From NCBI RefSeq assembly GCF_019175285.1, contig NC_056529.1, positions 1,598,231 to 1,662,230 on the forward strand: a DNA stretch of 64,000 nt, read 5' to 3'. Origin of the DNA: Sceloporus undulatus (Eukaryota; Chordata; Lepidosauria; Squamata; Phrynosomatidae). The notes under the pieces are model-generated. The model saw nothing but the letters and a program-made list of their open reading frames with translations, made no database searches and was not told the DNA's origin. A program made the position numbers and the translations under genes. Shown one piece after another: positions 51,470 to 61,700 of this stretch (positions are counted from its first letter, which is position 1; each line of letters starts with the position of its first letter).

Positions 51470-51690
51470 AAGTGTGTGTGTGTGGGGGGGGGTTGGGGGC
51501 GAGGATTTCACAACCACCGGCAAAGAGAGCAACCCCTCCTCCCAGCAGCAGCAAACTGGATGGGGAGGTTTTTCTGGGGTGTGGATCCTTTGGGGGGGGG
51601 GGCATTGGGAACAGTTTGGGTTCGCCCGGGGGGCCCAAGGGGGGGGGTCTGCTCGGGCCCCTCAAGGGGCCCCTGGGGGGGGGGGGGCTG
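51470..51690 (+). other. Cluster of long G-tracts
   Basis: At least six runs of 7-13 G on the plus strand within about 220 bases, with G-quadruplex potential. Run lengths may be assembly artefacts. Confidence 0.6.
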
Positions 51691-51989
51691 GCCTCGGTCC
51701 TCTGTCTGGCAAGGACAAAGCCCAAGGCCCAGTGGGGCCCAAGGGAGGCAGAGGGGAGGGGAGACCCCATGTCTATATCCCCCTCCTTCTCTGCTGCTCC
51801 TGGCCCCCCATTTGCAGGCAGCTGGTCTTGGTGGTGGCTGGCAATAGAAGGGCCTTCCAGCAGGGCTCTGGATGGGCCCATGGTGCCCCATGTGCTTCCT
51901 CCCAAGTAGCACCTGCTCTTTGGCCTCCTCCGGCCGTGGGGAGCCTCTGCCACCACAGACCCACAGAGAGGAGCTCCCTCGGCCCGGCT

Positions 51990-52140
51990 GATAGTATGAA
52001 CAGCCTGCTTAGTGCTCCTTTCCACAGAGCAAGGGTTACGCCATGGAACTCACTGCCACAAAGGATGGGCAACTCGGGTGGCTTTTTAAAAGGGCTGGCT
52101 GCATTCAAAGAAGAGAGGGGGCCTTATTAATGGCTCCCAG
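51990..52140 (+). mobile_element. CR1/L3-like LINE 3' fragment
   Basis: CCATGGAACTCACTGCCACA, GGCAACTCGGGTGGCTTTTT and TTATTAATGGCTCCC resemble the end of a LINE ORF2 and its 3' UTR common in reptiles. Confidence 0.5.
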
Positions 52141-52739
52141 TCACCTCCAGTCCCTCCATCGGCTTCTGCACTTGCCCTCCTGGCCTCTTGGGCAACTGCT
52201 GGGTTGTGGGAACAGCCAGCCAGATGGAGGAGGCCTTCAGGGCCCTTGTGATGCCCTCAGTCCTCTGGGATGGGAGAGGGCTCCCAGCCAAATCCAAGAA
52301 GATGGAAATCATTTCCAGCACGAATATGGTGAGGGCCCTGAGCCTCCCCTTTGGTGACTTGCGTTGGCCACAGAGGCCTGAGTTCCCCAGGAATTCTCCC
52401 AGTATGCCCAGTTCCACTGCAGAGAGAGAGTGAAAGTTGAGGGAAATGAGGCAGAAAGGTACGGCCGCCTTCCCAGGAGGGCCCTTCACAGGTCAGTGGC
52501 TGCTGGTAATGTGTGGAGCCAGTTCACGCAGGTGGCAGGTGCCCCTACTCTTGTGTTTTTAATGCGAGGCAGCCTTTCGTTCTGGACTGAAGCCCCCGGT
52601 GAGCAAAACCTCCTTGTATCGTCTGCTCCTCGGTGGCCATTGCCCTCGGTCACTGGCGGCAGGACCTCCAGGTGTTGGGGGCATGCTCCAGCCACTTGCG
52701 CCATTTGCGTTCATTTTGAGTCAGCCGCCCTCAACACAT

Positions 52740-52920
52740 TTCTTTTTTTTAAAGTTTTCTCTAATGTTTTCCAACTACGTAAAAAAATATTAACACTACA
52801 TAAAATGCACAATGAAAAGAAAAGCAGAGAAAAAGAAAACTACAGAGTGAAAAGAAAAAGAAAGAAGGAGAAAGATAGAGAAGAGCAAAGTGAACCAGGC
52901 GTTTTTAAAGAAGAACTTGG
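52740..52920. repeat. A/AG-rich low-complexity tract
   Basis: T8, then an AT-rich stretch, then AAAGAAAAAG-type repeats. It could be the remains of a retroposon tail, but no family is diagnosable. Confidence 0.4.
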
Positions 52921-53369
52921 AAAGGCTCTCTGTCCTTAAGGGCATTTGGGGGGGGGATTCCCCGGGGTCTCCCCCCTTGACCTTTGCTTCCTTCGATGGT
53001 GGCTGCCTCCCGTGAACTCAGCCAGGCTCTTGGATCTTTCTGGGCACACTTTCTCCCTTTCTCTGCCAGACCTTTCCACCTCTCTTTCAAGGAGCCCGAT
53101 GAAGAGATGCCATTATTGACCTGGAAGTCCACTCTCAGCCCAGATTCTCATAGTCAGACAGACAGATTTCTATCCAGGCTTCCTCCACCCTCGCACCCCA
53201 CTCACTTTGCGGTTTCTCATCCTGTCCCCACAATCCCTCCCTGCCCATTTGGCCACATTTCTTCTGAAATGGTTATCCACTTCAGTCTCTGGACACAGGT
53301 TGGGTTCGAGTGCAGCTGGGCGCTCCTCCTTTTGTGGCCGACATGAAAGGCGTTGGGCAGACCGTGCCA

Positions 53370-54020
53370 TGAAAGACCATGGTGGCTCAAGACAATTTTG
53401 GCAGGCTGGGGAACTGGGTTAAACTGACATAATGCATTTAAAAAGGCACAGATGTAGTGCTCTTAAATCAGATGCACAAATACAGGGTGGGCAGTACCAG
53501 GCTTGAAAGAGACACCTGTGAAAGGAATGAAGAATTTTAGGAGAGCCGGCAGTGTAAGGCTGCAGCAGAAAAGGCTTATACAGTTCTGGCCTGAGTCAAC
53601 GGAAGCCGAAAAGCATCCCGGTTGCTCCTCAAGAGTGTTCTCACAGACCTCACTGGCAGCACTCAGCCGTGAGCATCCTTCCCAATTTAGGAAGGATCCT
53701 TGATAACTGGAAAGTGTCAAAAAGTGGCATTGGAGGCCTGGAGAGAGACCAAGCCCTAGGAAGAAAGGTTGAAGGGGATGGATGGGGATAGCTGCCAGAA
53801 AGGACAACCAAGTGGTGCTCAGATAGCCATCTTCAAATATTCTGAATGCTTGACAGAGCTGTCAGGAGAGAACGTTTGTTTTCTGTTGCTCCGGAGCGTG
53901 GGACTGAACCAACCGCTCAGATAAGAAGAAACAAGATTTTTCTCAGGAGGAAAAACATCCTGGTAGCATGAGCTGCTTGACTGTGGGACAGGCTCCTGAC
54001 CAGAGGTTTCCAAGTCCAAG
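53370..54020 (+). mobile_element. Decayed CR1 LINE fragment
   Basis: Pieces align in order with the CR1 C-terminus: AGATAGCCATCTTCAAATAT, GAACGTTTGTTTTCTGTTGC, AACAAGATTTTTCTCAGGAG and GAGCTGCTTGACTGTGGGAC. It is heavily diverged and therefore old. Confidence 0.6.
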
Positions 54021-55380
54021 GCTGGTGAGGGGCCAGCAGACGGTGGCACGTGCCACTGGACGCCCGCAAGAAACGTGTGTCTGGGTGACCTCTGGGCACT
54101 GCAAGAAGCACCAGGAAGGAAGGAAGAGCCAGAGGGTCTAAGGACAGGTGGCGCTGGGCATGAGAAGCACTGGGGGCTGAGACCCCACTCTCCCTGCCCA
54201 GGACAGCTCTGCGTCCCTGGCCCCCCTTCCAGATAGCCAGGCCACCCGGAGGGAGCGGCCAAGGTGCTCCGCTTGCTTGCCGTGTCCTGCCTCGCCCCAC
54301 GCATGCCCTGCAGGGCCCCCCAGAACCTCTCTGCCCCACAGACACTGCTCAGCTGCTGCTGGCATGTAGGCAGCCCCCTTCCAGCCTCCCATTGTCAGCC
54401 TTCAGCCCCGGGGCAGGGAGCAGCTCTCAGGCAGCCAGCCCTGGTGCATCGCTCCCATTCCTGCCCTCCGTCCGGCTTGGTCATTTCTGGGGCTGGGCTG
54501 GCGTGGGGAGAATGACCCTTCCTGAAAGAGCCAGGCAGGCACCCGAATGCCAGTGGGTGTGGGTGTGGGGGTCTCTTCAGCCCATTGCCTCTCACTGTGC
54601 TCCCCCCACATATGTGTACAAATTAAAAGACCCACTTTTCCAGCCTAGTTTGTACTGTGCAAAACAACCTCAAAGTGGAAACTGTTGTTAACACATAACA
54701 GTTTTATGCAAAAGGAGGGCAGGGGTGTCGCTGTGTGTTAGCAAACACAGAACCTATTTCTGTTTTAGTATACACATACTCACACACACACACACACACA
54801 GAGGCATACCAAAGTCAATACAAAACAGTCATCATTAAACAGTCACATAGCAAGCAACAATAGCAAGCACACTAACACCAGATGCTCTGTGTGTGTGCAC
54901 CATGTGACCCTGAAGATGTTGCAGGATTGCGGTTCCCAGCATTCCTTTCTGTGAGGAGTGATGGGAGTTGCAGCCCAACGCTGTCTGTGCAGCTGTGCTT
55001 CCATGATGTCCAGTTCTCTTTTCCAGGTCATCAGACTTGGCATCAGGGCTGGGCAACTGCTGCAGGCCCTGGGGCCAACCTCTGCCCTGCACCCCTGGGG
55101 GGCTGCCAAAAATGTTGGGCCTATGACTCTCCCATCACACCAGCAACCAGCTCTTCAAGTTCTGATTCCAGCCACTCTCCATTTGAATCAAGCAAAGCGG
55201 TGGCTTTAAAATGAACCAGGAAGTTCCATCTCCAAAGGGGGGGGGGAGGTCATTGTGTGGAGGTCAACTGAATTCCCAGCCTGAGAAGCCTGAAATGCCT
55301 AGGAGTCCAGGCAGTTGTTAACAAAACAAATGAGAAGGAGGGCAGCTGCTCATTTTGGCTCCTTATCTCAGCTTCGGTAA
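54021..55380. other. Spacer, (CA)n at about 54779-54800, no gene
   Basis: Besides the short CA array I recognise nothing firm. A small piece near 54920-54990 (GATGGGAGTTGCAGCCCAAC) recalls a common reptile repeat, but is too short to name. Confidence 0.4.
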
Positions 55381-55381
55381 A

Positions 55382-55431
<50 letters not shown>

Positions 55432-55441
55432 NNNNNNNNNN
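55382..55441. repeat. (GAT)n microsatellite ending in a 10-base assembly gap
   Basis: About 16 GAT units (55382-55431) run straight into ten N (55432-55441). The array was not spanned, so its true length is unknown. Confidence 0.95.
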
Positions 55442-57079
55442 ACTGCAGCCTAGCAGTCATTTGCAATAGCTCCATGTTATAAAAATCCTATCAAAACCAA
55501 TATCTTATTTATGCATGGTTTGTATTGTAGCTGTATTTGCTGTGCTCCTCTGAGGTGCCTGCTGGCCGAGGGGGGCTCTCAGGCTGAGCGGAGACCCCAG
55601 TCCCCCTTGGAGGAGACACGCAGAACCTGGTGGGCGCCTGACCATGTACTTGGCCATGGACGAATTAAGGGTCTGGGCTTGTGCCCTGCTGCCCCCAGGA
55701 CACCTGTGAATACACACCACTTGTGGTGGCATAGACCTTTGGGCTTGGTTCAGAGAAGAGCACCAGAGTGACCCAAATGTTTTGGGTGCCGTGCAATTTG
55801 GGCGCACCTGCTCATCCCCTAAATCCCTTGGGATCCCAGGGAGCCCCCCTGAGTTTGGCCTGAGTGGCTTTCCTTGCAGGTAGGTGGGATGGAGGGCTTC
55901 CCTTTGACTGCCCCATGGCCCCTAAGCTGTTCCTGCCCTGGTCATTTAAAAAGCAAAGGGTACGTGACAAAGCCCAGCGAGCTCAAAGGAAGCATTAAGG
56001 GCTGGTTTAATTGCAGGCCCTTTGGGTACGTGCGCTTGAGCACGTCCAGGAGCCAGGGAAGAGGTGATGCATGAGTCTCCAAGGTGGAGGAGGCTCAGAA
56101 GGGTTTCCAGGCTGAAGACATGAAGATGGGAGCGATGGAGGAACCAGCTGGCATGGATGTGCTCCTGGCCGTAACAGTCCCTCCCTCCTTGCCCACCCTG
56201 GCTAGGTCAGCAGAGGCCCTTCTCTGCCCCTCACAAAAAACAAAGGCAGCCAAAGGAAGCCGAGGGCCCCACACTGGGCCATGGGGCAAGGCATGGCTGC
56301 AGGGTGCAGGTGGCGTGTTGCATGGGGCCAGTCCTGGGCCCACTTGCCCTCTCCCCTGGCACCTTCACCCCTTGGCTCATTATCTCTATGCATCGGCACT
56401 GGGGTGTGTGTGTGAGGGTTTCATGTACATAATTTCTATATTTAAAATTGATGCTGGTTCTCCGTTCTCACTATTTTCTTTTTTGTTTTGATTTGTGAGG
56501 GTGGGCTAACAAGCGCCTGTTTTAAGAAAAGGTGGTGGCAATGGGGCACAGGTGGGTCTGCTTTGGCTACAGCCCACTGGATTTGGCTTGTGCTGGGCAC
56601 TGTGGGCTTGAGCCAGAGATGTTTTTGCCCTGGCAATGGCTGCTGAGTGTGCCAAGCAGAGGAATGTGCCCACACTCTGGCTGGGATCTGAAATTCAGGC
56701 AGAAGACAGAAGAGAGCGCAAACGTGCAGGGATGTACAGGAAGGGGCATGAGGGGTGCATTGGGAACCAGAAGGGCCTCCCTTCTCTCTCAATCCCTGTC
56801 CATGGCCTGGGCCCACATCCCACCCTCCATTCTCCCCAGAGCTGGACTCCCAGAGACAGAGGCCATGGGTCCAGTTCAGTGGTGGGCCTCTAGCCCCCCC
56901 CTGCAGGCCTTCCAAGGAGAGGCAGGCAGCAGGCTCTGCTGGGCCCAAGACCTTCGCTGGAGGAGGAAGCGGAGAACCAGCCCTAGACCTCCTTCTTGGC
57001 CAGATTTGTTCAAAGAGGCTGAGACAAAGTGACTTGTGCAAGGTCAGCCAGCAGGTTTCCATGACCAAGCAGGGATAAA
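55442..57079. other. Spacer with one MIR-like scrap
   Basis: No gene was recognised. Around 56965-57075, GAGGCTGAGACAAAGTGACT and GCAAGGTCAGCCAGCAG resemble the core of a MIR/tRNA SINE on the plus strand. Confidence 0.4.
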
Positions 57080-57800
57080 GGTTACTAAACCAAGCTGGCT
57101 GGTACAATCTAGTCCAATGAAATAGTCCTTTGACAATATCCCACACTTCTAAGGAAGCTGTTGTGGACTCGGCAGTGTTCCACTTTGGTGGATCTGTAAT
57201 CATTGGTTGTCAGTCTGGACCCAGAGGAGGCTCACCAACGGTCACTCTTCGTCCTGGAGAGGAGCAACAGATGGGGTGCCTGACACCAAATTAAGAGGAA
57301 TAGTGACTACCCCAGAGGTCCAAATTAGGATTCAAAATGACTCCAGCAGATGGAAGGACTGGTCCCAAACTAAATGAATGTCAACAGGAATAAAGGGAAG
57401 GCACTGCATCTAGGCAGGAAAGACAGGATGAGTGATGCCTGGCTTGAAAACAGTAGATGTTCAAGGGAAACAGTTCTGCCACTCTTCTCTACTTTGGATA
57501 GATCTCACATGGAACTGTTTCCAGTTCAAGAAGCATATTGTCAAGCTGTGGTTTCTGCTGCTCCAAAGATTAGAACACAAATCAATGGATTCAAATGACA
57601 AGAGGCTCCACCTAAACATGAGGAAGAACCGTTTTAAAAAGTAAAAGCTGTTCAGCCATGGAACATGGACAGCCTCAGTGGCTCTTTGGGGGTCTTTCAG
57701 CCGAGGTTGGATGGGCATCTTTCAGAGGTGCTGTTGTTGTGTATTCCTGTGTTGACCAAGTGGCTCTTAGGGTCCCATCCAGCTCTAGAGCTCTGTGATT
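57080..57800 (+). mobile_element. CR1 LINE, RT to 3' end, with internal deletions
   Basis: It contains, in CR1 order, AGTCCTTTGACAATATCCCA, TCCTGGAGAGGAGCAACAGA, GGGAAGGCACTGCATCTAGG, CCTAAACATGAGGAAGAACC and CCCATCCAGCTCTAGAGCTC. Several segments are missing between these. Confidence 0.72.
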
Positions 57801-57814
57801 CCCACTGGATAACT

Positions 57815-57960
57815 GTGAGCTCCTCTATCTCTGCCTGACTTACCTGGCAAGGTTGTTGTGAGGATACAAATGCTGTGTGTGTGTGTGTGAAAGGAGATGC
57901 ATACACTGCCTTGGGCTCCCTGGAGCAAAAGCCAGCCATCAGAATAACACACAAACAAAA
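57815..57960 (+). mobile_element. SINE 3' part
   Basis: CTGCCTGACTTACCTGGCAA, GGTTGTTGTGAGGATACAAA and CACTGCCTTGGGCTCCCTGG follow the common squamate SINE tail that starts TACCTCACAGGGTTGTTGTG. It carries an internal (GT)n. Confidence 0.5.
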
Positions 57961-58715
57961 AAACGGCAAGAGCCTGCCTCGTTGTAACACTGTGTATTTT
58001 TTGCCTCTCACTTCGTACAGTTAAACAAGTTCTTTGTCACCTGGAAGTTTCTGCTTCCAGCACTTTAAACTTTCTCTCTCCGCTGACCTCCCCATGGAAG
58101 AAGGAGCCCTCCATGTGTAACAGGCGTCCAGAGGGGAAGGGACGTGGCAGCGGAGCCATGGCCCACCTGGGACCACCTTTGGGGAGGGAGGGAGGCTGTC
58201 ATGGGAGGGTGCTTGCAGGGCTGGAGGCAGACCCTTAACGTATCTGTGGTGGAAGGAATACCACAGAACATAAAGAGTGGGTGGAAGGAGGACAGAGTGG
58301 ATGCTGGTACCCACTTGAATGCCATTCTCCCAACCCAACCCCCCCAGTGATGGGATGGAAAAGTCCAAATTCTCACACTCACACACATAATACTGATTGT
58401 AACCAGGGAAAGCGCATGCACAGCCCTCAGTGGAGAAACCAAAGGCATGGGAGGAGTGTGTGTGTGTGTCCATACTTCCTCTCCCTGAGCCTTGTGGCTG
58501 CAAGGCAGCAAATGCATGTCCAACCCGTAAATACGAATGCCAGGCACTGGAAGGGCTGCACCATCAGGGACCTGTTTGCTCGCTGTCCTCAGACGTCCCC
58601 TTGGTCCTCTGCCATGCCTTCCTCTAACTGCTGGGCAGACCCCACCTCATACTGCTGGCTTTGGCGAGGCTTTTCCCACTGCGCCATCATAGACACCATC
58701 AACTCCTCCTCCTCC
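57961..58715 (-). other. FHOD1: FHOD1 3' UTR / downstream flank
   Basis: The region follows the FHOD1 stop on the minus strand. No canonical AATAAA was found on that strand near the stop, so the transcript end is undefined. Confidence 0.4.
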
Positions 58716-61700
58716 TCACACGGACACGCCAGCTGCCTGCGCCAGGCCCAAGGCCTGCACCAGTTCGTCGCTCAGCCCGTTCTTAAGGGTCCGCCTCACT
58801 GGGGGAGAGGGGAGGAAAAGAGAAAGGATGAGGGACTCGGAGGCAGGAGGCTCCACAGATCTCACAGCATCCACTGCTCTGCCTCAGCCTGCTGGTGGTT
58901 GGGCTTCCCTGGCAAGAGGGCCAGGGGGAGTGGCAGCTTCAGAGCCCCCCCATGCACCCCTCTCTAAGCTCTGCTCTTGCTGGCCAACACATTGTTGATC
59001 TTCCAGATGCCCTATTGGTGCAGAAGACTCTCCCCAGACAAAGATGTGCCAAACACCAAAGAGGGGACTGGGGGGGAGGCAGCCTCTCTCAGACCAAAAG
59101 CCCCCTCCCTCGGCTCAGGGTCCTCCCTCCCTCTTGTAGCCCCCAACCCCCTCCAGAGGCAGGACTCACACGACTTCCGGTTGAGCCGTGAGCGCTTGCG
59201 CTCCTTCCCGGCACCCGGTCGAGGGGGGTTATTCTGTGTGACGGACTTCACCAGGCGATCCATGATCTCCTCAGAAGGGTCTGGGGAAGAGCCGGGGGTC
59301 CCAGTGGCGGTGGTGGCAAGGTGGTCCACCTCTTCAGGTGGGACTGGCGCAACACTGGGGGGACTCTGCTTGTTAACTCCTGGGGGGGGAGAAAGCAGGG
59401 AGGACTGAGGCATTACCCCCCAATTGCAGACACAGACTCATGCCCTCCAACCACCCATGGAGCCAAGGGGCGGCTCATGGTAGGGCCATCTCTCAGGGTA
59501 AGCACTGCTATGAGGGTGGCAGGAGGAATAGCTGGTTATCCAATCAGCCAATGCAAACATCCCCTTCTTGGTGACCATAGCTGGCCCCTCACCTCTGCTG
59601 CCCCGGGACCGGCGGCCAGAGGACACAGTGGGGGAGATGAGGATGCTGGTCATGCTTTCGTGGCCGGCCTCCTCCTTCTGCTGGGGACTGGCCGAGAGCA
59701 CGGCAGGTGCAGGGCCCTCTTCGGACTTGTTGGCCACTGCAAACCTCTCCATCTGCAAGAGGAGAAGCGGCACTGAGGGGGCACCCAGGGGCAGGCTTCG
59801 GGGGTGGCAATGGGGTCCCTTCCGCATCCATCAAAGATGCCCCAGTGCCTGCCAGAGAGGCACACAGCAGGAAACCAGGAGGGCTGCTTCTGCCACTTTT
59901 GCCTGGGGCAGAACCCCCCAAACCTCCATCATATGGTGGAGGGTCTCCCCAGGAGGCAACAGATGCTGGGTAAGGGACACTCCAGCACATCACCTCCGTG
60001 ATCAGCCTGCCACGCGTCTTGTTCCTCTCCCGATAGGCTGCCCGCTTTTTTTGCTGCTGCAAGACTCGCTCTCGGCACGTGCGATACTCCAGAGCAAACT
60101 CTCGCAGGGTCCGGCAGAACCCTGTGGCCTTCAGATCCTGTGCCGAGCGCTGGTCATAGCCCAGGTAGAGGAGGAAGGAGTGGAACCTGGGGAGATGCTT
60201 TGGGTGAGCGGCCGTGGCTGTGGTTCAAGGGCAGCAGGCTCCCCGGCCCTAGAGGATGCCCAGCCCTTGCCAGGCCCCTGCTCTGGTTCTGTCAGGCTGT
60301 TCAAAGCCCAAAAGGAAGCAGCACCAGCCAGCTGCCCATGAGAGGATGCTGACCTGTTCAAGATGCGTCGGTGGACCACCTTGAGGATGATGATCTTCTG
60401 TGTGCTGGCCTGCAGGAAGTCTGTCATTTTGCCCTTCAGGGCTGGCTTGATGTCATACTTCATGATGGCCTTCAGGTTGTCCCAGGAGGCCTTGCACCGC
60501 CGCTCCAGCTGCAACAGCCCTTCCGCCAGATCATCAAAGTCAACCTGGGGAGGGTGAAGGGAAGGCAGAGTTCCTCTGACCCAGGTTGGCACCGACGTCC
60601 CATGCCCTCCCCCCCAGCAGCAGCCCAGGAAAAGGCAGGAGCCCTATCGTACCTTGGCACAACGTGCAATGGCAGCAACCTCTGAGTAGAGGTCTGTGGT
60701 CTCCGGAAACTTCTCCACCACGATGTGGCACAGGTGGTGGAGGAGGGTCTGCCGGTGCACAGTGTCCTTCACCTCTGACACCTTGGCCAGGTAGCTCAGC
60801 TCAAACCCTTGGCTCTGAGAACCAACACCTCACACATGTCAGCCATGGGTCTGCATAAATGGCAGGGGGGAGCCCTCCCTGGGACCCCTTCCTCTGGGGC
60901 CTAGGAGCCACCCAATCCCTCCACTTTCCCCAGAGCAGGAGGAAGAACATGGGTCACCAAGGCACAGATCATCCCAGGCCGTCTGGGGTGTGCCTGCGGG
61001 GATTGGCCTTGGAGGAGGGGGAGGGAACTGGCTGTCCCATCAATGAGAACCAGCCCAGGCTGCTTCCAGGAGGAAAAGAGATCCCCGGGTGGAGCAGGCC
61101 TGGGCTTTGGCAGAAGAGGGGAGACCTTGGGGCCAATAAACAGCCCAAGCTGGTCTAAGGAAGGCTCCTGAGGGACTCCAACAGGGCTCAAAGGCCCAGT
61201 CATCCAAAGAGTAGGGCTTGGCATGGAATCTGTAAACAAACCCCTCCAGTCCCAGAGGTATGCCTGGGATTGCTTGATGGAGGATGCAGCAGAGGAAGGA
61301 GGACAGTGAGCCATTCCCACAGAAGACCCAGCACTGGGTATGCGTCTTGCCCCAGATGCAGCCTCCTTTGCCCCCAAGGCCTGAGCTGGCCCCATGCCCC
61401 CTTGCCCCCAGCCAACAGGATCCACCCCTCCAGTCACCTGGGAGCCATTCAGGAAGTTGCCTATGGCCAGCAGAGTGGCAAGGATGCACTTGAAGGTCTG
61501 GTTTTTGGCAAGCTGCTCCATCCCAAGTTTCAGGTCAAAGAGAGGTTCTGCAATTTCCTGCAAGGGAAGACACCAAGGAATCAGAAGGGCAATGGCAGGA
61601 GAGCTCTTGAGGAGAGGCTGTTTCCCTCAGGCCCAGCCAGGGAAGGGCTTTGTCTGCTAGGCCACTGGGCATTGCCCTCAGGGACCAAGAGCAAAGCAAG

